Shown here: one piece after another, positions 17,870-24,682 of the stretch
Layout: every line of letters starts with the position of its first letter
Numbering within the stretch: position 1 is the stretch's first letter
Source of the DNA: Thermoanaerobaculia bacterium
Lineage (GTDB): Bacteria; Acidobacteriota; Thermoanaerobaculia; Multivoradales; J023
DNA: 64,000 nucleotides
Reading direction: 5' to 3'
NCBI GenBank assembly: GCA_030431255.1
Contig: JAUIJL010000008.1
Location: forward strand, 1-64,000
The notes under the pieces: generated by a model
The model's database searches: none
Told to the model about the DNA's origin: nothing
Seen by the model: the letters and a program-made list of their open reading frames with translations, nothing else
Program-made: the position numbers and the translations under genes

Positions 17870-18430
17870 ATGATCGAATTTCACAATCCAGAAGCGGATG
17901 TCGCGGTAAAAACCATCCCCTACGAGTCGGCGGTGCCGATTCGCGGCAAAACCGTGGAAATCGGTTTGCTGGCCAATGGATTCCCGGATTCGGAGACTTT
18001 CCTCGGCCATCTCGCCGAAGCCCTGGGGCGCTTGGAGCCCGGCATTCGAGTGAGCAGCTTCAATAAGGGCAATCCGACTATTCCCGCGGGCGAAAGTCTG
18101 TTGAACGAGCTGAAGTCACGCTGCGCCGGGGTGGTCGCGGCGTACGGGCATTGAGGGTCTTGCACCACCGGCACCGTGCGTGACGGATACAACCTAGCCC
18201 TCCTCGGAATACCCGCGGTCGCCTTGGTGACCGAAGAATTTAGTCCCCAGGGCGATTTCGTAGCTCAATCTTTGGGCATGCCGGATTTGCCCCGGGTTCA
18301 GCTGCCCCACCCGGTGGCGGGCACCGGCGAGCAGCGCATGCGGACAATCGCCGCCGAGGTCGCCCCTCGGATCATCGACGCCCTGGAATCCACAGAGTCG
18401 AAATCTTCAGCCCAGGAGCCGACATCGTGA
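17870..18430 (+). CDS. UGSC-family selenoprotein, in-frame TGA read as selenocysteine (Sec95)
   Basis: ATG at 17870 with AAAGG 8 bp upstream. The frame reads to a TGA at 18152-18154, and the same frame continues without another stop to TGA 18428-18430, giving 186 residues. The residues after the TGA are G-S-C, so the product reads ...AAYGH-U-G-S-C-TTGTVRDGYNLALLG.... This is the defining U-G-S-C motif of the UGSC (seleno)protein family, and the downstream part (IPAVALVTEEF, LPRVQLPHPV) keeps the family pattern, so the TGA is a recoded Sec rather than a broken gene. Gene callers would split it into 17870-18154 and 18176-18430. A thiol/selenol redox role is likely but the reaction is unknown. 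It overlaps the next gene by 4 bp. No selA, selB or selC is in the window. Confidence 0.88.
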
Positions 18431-19500
18431 CCGACCTGCTCACCGCGGTGGACGAGACCGTCGCTTTGGAAGAGCTGCACGCCCGCGGCTGTACCGACGG
18501 ATTGCCGGTGGTCATCCCGACCCCGGAGCGGGTGGAGCCTATGGTGTTGGCCTCGGGCCACGATGCGGACATGGTGCTCGGCACCATGGGTCCCGGCAAC
18601 GGCATCGCCACCATCGAGAAGGTGGCGGTGGCGGCGGTGATGGCCGGCTGTCTTCCGGATTACATGCCTTTGGTGGTGGCGGCGGTCAAGGCCGTGATCG
18701 CGCCCGTGTTCGACCTCACCGAGATGCAGGCCACCACCCACTGCACCGCTCCCCTGATGATCGTCAATGGACCGGCCCGTCACATCTGCGGACCGGTGGC
18801 CAGCGGCTACGGCGCCCTCGGTCCGGGCCACCGAGCCAACGCGTCCATCGGCCGGGCCTTGCGGTTGACCATGATCAACATCGGCAAGGGGCGTCCCGGG
18901 GTCTCGGACATGGCGCTCCTGGGTCATCCCGGCAAATTCACCTATTGTTTGGCGGAAGATGAGGAGAACAGCCCCCTGGCGCCGCTCCATGTGGACCTCG
19001 GATTCGAGCCTGACGATAGCGTGGTGACAGTGGTCGGCGCGGAGGCGCCCCACTCGGTGATCTTCAGCGGCAATGGGGACGATCCGCGGGCCTACGGCAT
19101 TCTGCTCGATATGTTAGCCATCGGCCTTGCCAATCCAGCGACCAACAATGCCGTGCTCACTTCCGGAACCGGGGTGGTCGTGCTCAATCCGGACCACGCC
19201 GCGGTGCTCGCCAAAGCAGGTCTGAATCGAAGGGATATCGCCGAGGAGCTGTGCCGTCGATGCGTGATGGCTCCGGAGCTACAAACCCGTTTGATGCCCA
19301 CCATGGTGGGGCCCAATCCCGAGCCGAGACCGGCGTTCACAGATCCGTCACAGATCTTGATCCTCATGGCCGGCGGCAACGGCCTCTACTCCATGGTCAT
19401 GCCGTCGTGGAGCACCGGCACCCACAAAAACTCACCGTCGTCGGTGAAGGTCGAGATCGGTTTTTCCTGCGAGATTCCGGGGCTCAGCCCCGGCGGATAG
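18427..19500 (+). CDS. Conserved-looking partner of UGSC selenoprotein, unknown function
   Basis: This 357-aa soluble protein starts at a GTG overlapping the selenoprotein stop (GTGA), which implies translational coupling. The N-terminus reads ALEELHARGCTDGLPVVIPT; Gly-rich stretches (MGPGNGIATIEKVAVAAVMAG, ILILMAGGNGLYSMVMPSW) and several Cys (GCLPDYMP, THCTAPL, RHICGP, CRRCVM) are notable. There is no signal peptide or TM segment. I cannot name a family with certainty. My recollection is that a protein of this kind neighbours UGSC genes in other genomes; that is memory, not something checked here. The Cys residues and linkage suggest a joint redox or organosulfur/organoselenium function. 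Confidence 0.7.
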   Translation: MTDLLTAVDETVALEELHARGCTDGLPVVIPTPERVEPMVLASGHDADMVLGTMGPGNGIATIEKVAVAAVMAGCLPDYMPLVVAAVKAVIAPVFDLTEMQATTHCTAPLMIVNGPARHICGPVASGYGALGPGHRANASIGRALRLTMINIGKGRPGVSDMALLGHPGKFTYCLAEDEENSPLAPLHVDLGFEPDDSVVTVVGAEAPHSVIFSGNGDDPRAYGILLDMLAIGLANPATNNAVLTSGTGVVVLNPDHAAVLAKAGLNRRDIAEELCRRCVMAPELQTRLMPTMVGPNPEPRPAFTDPSQILILMAGGNGLYSMVMPSWSTGTHKNSPSSVKVEIGFSCEIPGLSPGG

Positions 19501-19514
19501 GCTACCCAAACTCG

Positions 19515-19949
19515 TTACCGGCGATCCGCAAAGACCTCGTCCAAGGTCGACGCTGCGAGCACTTTGCGGCTCCAGCTCAAAAGGTCTTCCAAGGAGGCCT
19601 CTTGCAGGCGGGTCTCGAGCTCGGGGTCGACCCTGCCGAATTTATGCTCGATAAGCTCCAAGAGCACGGCCCGCCTCTCTTGGCGTCGGCCTTGCAGCTC
19701 GCCCTCCCGCAAACCTTTCTGCAGGCCGCTTTGCAGGCCTTCGGAGCGTGCCTGAGAGGCGATGTCTTCTCTCATGCGTTCGGCGATGTCTTCTCTCATG
19801 CGTTCTTTGATGCGTTCTATGCGTTGGCCGATCATGTTGGGAACCTCCTGCAGATCTCTGATTATCGGTAGTGTATCGCCCTCGGAGATTAAACGGGGCA
19901 AGACTGCCTGGTTGATGAAGGCGTGTCCGACGAGCCGCCTTCCGCCCCG
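19515..19949 (-). pseudogene. C-terminal remnant of an Rpn/PD-(D/E)XK-type putative transposase (DUF4351-like end)
   Basis: The open frame begins directly after a TAG at 19950-19952, and only a TTG (19901) could start it. It encodes a coiled, Arg/Glu-rich segment (KERMREDIAERMREDIASQA, then QSGLQKGLREGELQGRRQER) followed by an ending close to 'LERRFG..P.....I..A....LL.WS..VL.A.TLDEVF'. This is the typical tail of Rpn family recombination-promoting nucleases. The N-terminal nuclease domain (usually ~200 residues) is missing, so it looks like a decayed fragment. A short direct repeat codes the doubled MREDIA motif. It is convergent with the UGSC operon. Confidence 0.6.
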
Positions 19950-20011
19950 CTAGAAGACCTGTACGAGTCACAAGAGGCTTGCCGACCACGCCCGTGGAGT
20001 AAGATCGGTGC

Positions 20012-20689
20012 ATGAGAATCCTTGTGGTGGAAGACGAGACGGTGCTGGCGGATTCCTTGGTGGACTTGCTGGGTCGTGAGTCCCATGCGGTGGATTTGGC
20101 GACGGACGGAGAGCAGGCCGATGAATTGGTGGCCGGCAACGACTATGACTTGGTGATTTTGGATTGGACCCTGCCCCGCGGGCCCAGCGGTTTGGAGTTG
20201 CTCCGTCAGTGGCGGGCCTCCGGACTTTCCATGCCGGTGCTCATGCTGACCGCCCGGGCGGCGTTGGAGGATCGGGTCGGCGGGCTCGACGAGGGGGCCG
20301 ACGATTATTTGGTCAAACCGTTCGCCAACGAAGAGCTGCTGGCGCGGGCGCGGAGCCTGCTGCGACGTCGAGAGCGACCGATCTCCGCCCTCATCGCCGA
20401 TGACGTGGAGCTGGATCCACGGTCGCGAACCGTCAAGATCCGAGGCGAGGTGATCGAGCTGCCGCCCAAGGAGCTGGGCATCTTGGAGTATTTGCTCTCC
20501 AGGCTCGACGAAACCGTCAGCCGCACGGAGCTGGTGGAGCACGTTTGGGACGATTCCTTCGACGCCATGAGCAATGTGGTGGACGTCATGGTCTACCGGC
20601 TGCGTAAGAAAATCGACGGCGGGCAAAAGCGCAAATTGCTGACCACCGTCAAAGGTCAAGGTTACCGGCTGCTCAGCCGGCGAGCCTGA
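20012..20689 (+). CDS. OmpR-family response regulator
   Basis: This 225-aa protein has a receiver domain (1-115: acidic pocket VVEDE, phospho-acceptor D51 in VILDWTLPRG, Lys in DDYLVKPF) and a C-terminal winged helix (~125-223: PPKELGILEYLLSRLDETVS, SNVVDVMVYRLRKKIDGG, VKGQGYRLL). It is the first gene of a signalling cluster; a hybrid histidine kinase follows after 1 bp. It probably regulates this cluster or nearby exported proteins; no target site is visible. Confidence 0.95.
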   Translation: MRILVVEDETVLADSLVDLLGRESHAVDLATDGEQADELVAGNDYDLVILDWTLPRGPSGLELLRQWRASGLSMPVLMLTARAALEDRVGGLDEGADDYLVKPFANEELLARARSLLRRRERPISALIADDVELDPRSRTVKIRGEVIELPPKELGILEYLLSRLDETVSRTELVEHVWDDSFDAMSNVVDVMVYRLRKKIDGGQKRKLLTTVKGQGYRLLSRRA

Positions 20690-20690
20690 T

Positions 20691-22586
20691 ATGGCCGACC
20701 GCGGTTGGCCGGGTAGCGGTCGAGCGCTGCCGATGCTTTTATTAGGGAGCCTGCTCGGGCTTCTGGCCATGGACCTCGACCGTCGCCAGACGGTGATCGA
20801 CGAGCTGGACGCGGTGCGGCGGTTGGGCGAGATCCACGCCGACGCGGCGGTCGCGCATCTCTGGGTGGAAGAGCTGCTGTCCGGCGACGAGGTCGACGTC
20901 ACGGCCCTCGAGGAGCGGCTCAAGCGCTTGGACGCCGGTACCGAGGCGTTGATTTCCGGACCTTGGGCCCGCGCCCAAACCCAAAACGACGAGCAGCTGC
21001 GACGGCTTCGCCGGGACGTAGCGCAATTCCAGCAAATTACCGTGGACCGTTTGGAGGGCCGACAAGAAGGCCTGCAGGTGGGAATCGGCTCGCTTTTCGA
21101 CGTGGAATACGACCGGGTCTTTCAGCTCGTCTTGGATCGCGTCGCCCAGCTCGAGCAGAGCTTCGAGGCCCAGCGCAGCTGGGCGGAGCGGCGCCATTCC
21201 CGATGGTTTCGATCTCTGCTCGCCCTGTGTGGCCTGGCGGTTCTGGCGACCCTATGGCTGGGGCTGCGGCGCGAGCGGGAACGTCAGTGGGAACGTCGGC
21301 GGGCTGAGCACGAGCTGGCGGAAAAAGAGCAGCATGTGCTGAGGCTGCAGAAAATCGAGGTGCTGGGCCGGTTGGCGGGTGGCCTGGCCCACGATATCAA
21401 CAATTATTTGGCGGCGATTCGCAGCCAATGCGAGCTTCTGAAGTTGGAGCTCGAAGACCTGCCCGGACCTTCCGAAAAACACCGAGCCAGGTTGGACGCC
21501 GTGCTCGGCACCTCCGCCCGCGCTGGAGCCTTGATCGACCGGCTTCTGGCGTTCGGTAGCCGCAAGGCACAAGTCTCTGAAGCGATCGATCTTTGCGAGG
21601 TGATCGAGCATATGGCGCCGATGCTGCACGCCACTGCGCCTGGCGGCGTGCGCATCGAGATCCGGTGTCCCGCGGATCTGTGGCGGCTGGAGGCGGAAGC
21701 GGTCTCGCTCGAGCAGGCGATTTTCAACTTGGTCCTGAACGCCCTCGACGCGCTGGAGGGTCGTGGGCGGGTGGTGATCGAGGCGGCTTGTCGGCCCGAG
21801 GGCCTATCGACCCCGGAAGGCGAGCGGGTCGACGCGGTGGAGATCAGGGTGGCCGATGACGGCCGAGGAATCGACAGCGAGGATTTAGAGCATATCTTCG
21901 AGCCGTTTTGGTCGAGCAAAGTGTCGCAGGGTGGCGACGGTGCCGGCGGGCACGCGGGCCTGGGGTTGGCGATCGTGCAGAGCACCCTGGCCCGGGCCGG
22001 GGGCGAGATGTCGGTGCGCAGCGAGGTCGGGGTCGGTACCACCTTCACCCTTTTGCTGCCCCGTGCGGTCCGAGAAGATGCTGCGAGCGACGGGAACGCA
22101 CCCGCGCTCGATTTGCAGACGCTCGGTGGCGACGAGCGCGTGCTCTTAGTGGACGACCACGAGGAGCTGAGGGAGGCCACGGCCATGTTGCTCGAAACCG
22201 TCGGTTACGAGCCGGAGACCGCGGAGACTCTCGAGCAAGCGCGAGAAAAGATCCGCGACGGTGGCTTTGACGTATTGATCGTCGACCTGAACCTTCCCGA
22301 TGGCGACGGTTTGGCCTGGATCGAGGATTTGCGCCGGGAGGGCACGGCGTGGCCCGCGGTGGTCTACTCCGGGCGGGTCGCCGAAGGACGGGGCTCGGCC
22401 CCGGGACAATTGAAGAGGTGCCGAGAGCTGGGCATCCCCTGGGTAGCCAAGAACAGCCCCACCGGGGATCTGTTGGTGGCTTTGCGTCGGGTTCTCCAAG
22501 GGGAATCCGGTGATTCGGAAAACCCACCGGAGGGCCGTTCATCTTCGGTTCATGAAAGCTCTGGTAGCTTGGGCTCGGAGCGATGA
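20691..22586 (+). CDS. Membrane hybrid sensor histidine kinase with C-terminal receiver
   Basis: This 631-aa protein begins 1 bp after the response regulator stop, so translation is probably coupled. Two TM helices (~12-28 and ~173-191) flank a ~145-residue helical sensor region outside the membrane, resembling a four-helix-bundle sensor. The kinase core follows: H-box with H234 in GGLAHDINNYLAAIR, N-box NLVLNALDALEG, G1 VADDGRGID, F-box EPFWSS, G2 GHAGLGLAIV. The C-terminus is a receiver (~485-600) with LLVDDHEE and acceptor Asp in LIVDLNLPDGDG. It likely phosphorylates the OmpR-type regulator upstream and perhaps the next gene's receiver. Confidence 0.93.
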   Translation: MADRGWPGSGRALPMLLLGSLLGLLAMDLDRRQTVIDELDAVRRLGEIHADAAVAHLWVEELLSGDEVDVTALEERLKRLDAGTEALISGPWARAQTQNDEQLRRLRRDVAQFQQITVDRLEGRQEGLQVGIGSLFDVEYDRVFQLVLDRVAQLEQSFEAQRSWAERRHSRWFRSLLALCGLAVLATLWLGLRRERERQWERRRAEHELAEKEQHVLRLQKIEVLGRLAGGLAHDINNYLAAIRSQCELLKLELEDLPGPSEKHRARLDAVLGTSARAGALIDRLLAFGSRKAQVSEAIDLCEVIEHMAPMLHATAPGGVRIEIRCPADLWRLEAEAVSLEQAIFNLVLNALDALEGRGRVVIEAACRPEGLSTPEGERVDAVEIRVADDGRGIDSEDLEHIFEPFWSSKVSQGGDGAGGHAGLGLAIVQSTLARAGGEMSVRSEVGVGTTFTLLLPRAVREDAASDGNAPALDLQTLGGDERVLLVDDHEELREATAMLLETVGYEPETAETLEQAREKIRDGGFDVLIVDLNLPDGDGLAWIEDLRREGTAWPAVVYSGRVAEGRGSAPGQLKRCRELGIPWVAKNSPTGDLLVALRRVLQGESGDSENPPEGRSSSVHESSGSLGSER

Positions 22587-22634
22587 GCAGCCCACCTTCT
22601 CCGACCCGTCCAAGGGACCTTTAGGAGCTTGCCC

Positions 22635-23642
22635 GTGATTCTCTTAGCCGACGACAATCGAGATCTCCGCGAAGCGCTGGCCGAGCAGTTGCGCCGCCGG
22701 GGATATGAGGTGACGGAAGCGGCGGACGGCTCCGCCGCCTTGGAGCTTGCCTCCGAGAGCTTGGACCGGCTCCAAGCGTTGGTGACCGATTTCGATATGC
22801 CGGGTTTGGACGGTTTGAGCCTGGCGAGAAAGATCCGGCAGGAACGGCCGGATCTCAGGGTGTTGTTGATCACCAGCCGCCTTCCGGGCGAGCTGCCGTC
22901 GGGGTCGTCGTCGGTGGAGGTGTTGATGAAGCCCTTTGAGGCGGTCGAGGTGGAGCGCTGGCTCAAGGCCGAGCCGGCTCGACAGACGACGGAACGCGAG
23001 CTTGCCTCAGACCTCGACGTTGCCGACCAGAGCTCGTCCGAAGCTCTGGCCTCCTCTCGAGCTCAACAGCCGGGGTCCGCGGGTTTGGGACCGGCGAGAT
23101 TTGCGGCGGTCGCGGTCTCGACGGTCCTTCTCTGCCTGGCGTGGATGGGCGTCAACACCTGGTTGTCACCGGCGGGCGGGTCCAACGCCGCGAGCCGACA
23201 AGCCTTGCCCGATCCTCCGGCTGAAGACCCCACCCGTTCGGCGGCCATCGATGGTTTGAGCCCGTTGGGAGTCATGGCGGCTCCGCCGGATCGCTTCACC
23301 TGGAACCCGATTCCAGCGGCCACCGAATATCGGTTGTTCTTGACGGATATCGACGAGCTCGAGATCTGGAGCGTGGAAACGTCTGCACCCGAGACGGAGC
23401 TTCCGTCGGAGCTACGAGCCCGATGGCAACCCCTCACCGCCTTTTATCTCACCGTCCAAGCCTTTGACGCCCAAGGCAGGCTGTTGGCGTCGAGCGTGGG
23501 GGGACGATTGCGGGTTGTGCCCGCAATGCCGGCCGGCGGCGAATCGCAGCCCATGGACACACAGCCCATGGAAACACAGAGCGTGGAATCACAGACCCAT
23601 GCAATCGCAGAACAGCCTCAACTTTCAGGAGCCGGAACATGA
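22635..23642 (+). CDS. Receiver domain fused to TM helix and extracytoplasmic domain
   Basis: Start set at the GTG 7 bp after AGGAG (a TTG at 22629 is too close). The product is 335 aa. Residues 1-115 are a receiver (ILLADDN, acceptor ~D52 in LVTDFDMPGLDG, Lys in VLMKPFE). A TM helix at ~155-177 is followed by an outer domain (~220-300) with a fibronectin-III-like strand pattern (FTWNPIPAATEYRLFL, FYLTVQAFDAQGRLL). The end is a low-complexity tail with repeated P-M-(D/E)-T-Q. Receivers normally sit in soluble proteins; one attached directly to a membrane helix with an outside domain and no kinase is unusual and suggests signalling from inside to outside. It overlaps the next gene by 4 bp. Confidence 0.8.
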   Translation: MILLADDNRDLREALAEQLRRRGYEVTEAADGSAALELASESLDRLQALVTDFDMPGLDGLSLARKIRQERPDLRVLLITSRLPGELPSGSSSVEVLMKPFEAVEVERWLKAEPARQTTERELASDLDVADQSSSEALASSRAQQPGSAGLGPARFAAVAVSTVLLCLAWMGVNTWLSPAGGSNAASRQALPDPPAEDPTRSAAIDGLSPLGVMAAPPDRFTWNPIPAATEYRLFLTDIDELEIWSVETSAPETELPSELRARWQPLTAFYLTVQAFDAQGRLLASSVGGRLRVVPAMPAGGESQPMDTQPMETQSVESQTHAIAEQPQLSGAGT

Positions 23643-24682
23643 TGCTCAACAACCTCAGGACCCCGATCATCGCGGGGCTGCTGATGTCCATGCTCGGGCT
23701 GGGGGCCCTGGCGGCCGGTGCCGGGACGGAGCCTTTGACCCTTCGGGTCGAGGACGGCGTCGTGGTACCCGGACAAATCGCCGCCGTGGTCATTCGCACC
23801 TATTCGCCACGGGGATTGACCCAAGGGCAAATCTGCTTGGGTGGCGGGGGCGGAGCGCCACTGGTCCCGGGCACTGGCCCGGTCTTGGAGGAGCTGGTGG
23901 GCTTCGAGGTCTTCAGCCCCCAAGAAGACGCCGTGGTCGACGCGGACTTCGATGCCCAAACCGGCATGACTCTGCTCACTTTCCAATCGCCGAGCGCGGG
24001 GGTCAACGAAACCGATGGACCGATGGCGGTGCTCTTTTATCGGGTCTCGGCGTCCGCCACCCCCGGCACGTCCATCGAGGTGGCGATCGACCCTGGGGAT
24101 ACGGCGGTCTTCGATGCCCAATCGTCGGCGGTGGCGATCGAGCCTCGCTCCGGCACCCTCGACATCGAGCCGTCTTCGGCTCCGCTGGAGCTGACCGTGG
24201 AGAGCGGCGCCGGGTCGCCCGGGCAGACCTTGGACCTGGCGATTTCTACGGAGCGGAGCCTGCCTTTGGACAGTGGCCTCTTGGTGATCACCTTTGGTCC
24301 GGGCTGGCTGGCGGATGATTTTCCCGCGGGTTTCGAGCTGCTGACCGACGTTCGGTACGGTGCTGTGAACGTGGAATGGACGGTCCCGAGCCCGGGTCGC
24401 CTGGAGATCTCCCTGAGCTCGCCGGATCACACGTTCAACCGTGTTCCGGGGGACGTGCTGAGGCTGCGTTGGCCGATTCATCCAGGGGCGGAGGTGGGGT
24501 CTCTCCATCAGCTGACCCTGGATCCGGCTTCGTTCTTGGTCGGCTCGGGGGGCGGTAGCCTGGAGCTGGCCTTGGAGTCGGGGTTTGTGGAGATCCTGCC
24601 GGTGACGCCTCTCTTCGAGGACGGCTTCAATTCGGGGGGCCTTACGGCTTGGTCGAGGGTCGTCGGCGCCCAAGCGTTTTGA
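23639..24682 (+). CDS. Secreted cohesin-like protein with C-terminal DGF..G...W motif
   Basis: This 347-aa protein overlaps the upstream stop by 4 bp. The signal peptide (~1-25) ends in LGALAAGAG. Two similar beta-sandwich domains follow (~25-170 and ~180-325), with cohesin-like strands: 'LTLRVEDGVVVPGQIAAVVI', 'VLFYRVSASATPGTSIEVAI', and in the second copy 'LELTVESGAGSPGQTLDLAI'. The C-terminus has LFEDGFNSGGLTAWS, a motif shared with other exported proteins of the window. It is cotranscribed with the two-component genes and its last 41 bp overlap the end of the convergent CHAT gene. Possibly a surface partner of the receiver-TM protein's outer domain; that is inference. Confidence 0.78.
   Translation: MMLNNLRTPIIAGLLMSMLGLGALAAGAGTEPLTLRVEDGVVVPGQIAAVVIRTYSPRGLTQGQICLGGGGGAPLVPGTGPVLEELVGFEVFSPQEDAVVDADFDAQTGMTLLTFQSPSAGVNETDGPMAVLFYRVSASATPGTSIEVAIDPGDTAVFDAQSSAVAIEPRSGTLDIEPSSAPLELTVESGAGSPGQTLDLAISTERSLPLDSGLLVITFGPGWLADDFPAGFELLTDVRYGAVNVEWTVPSPGRLEISLSSPDHTFNRVPGDVLRLRWPIHPGAEVGSLHQLTLDPASFLVGSGGGSLELALESGFVEILPVTPLFEDGFNSGGLTAWSRVVGAQAF

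Noticed and set aside
18152-18154. Nonsense mutation making a pseudogene
   Set aside because: The stop is exactly at the Sec site of the UGSC motif and the downstream frame is intact and family-like, so recoding is the better explanation.
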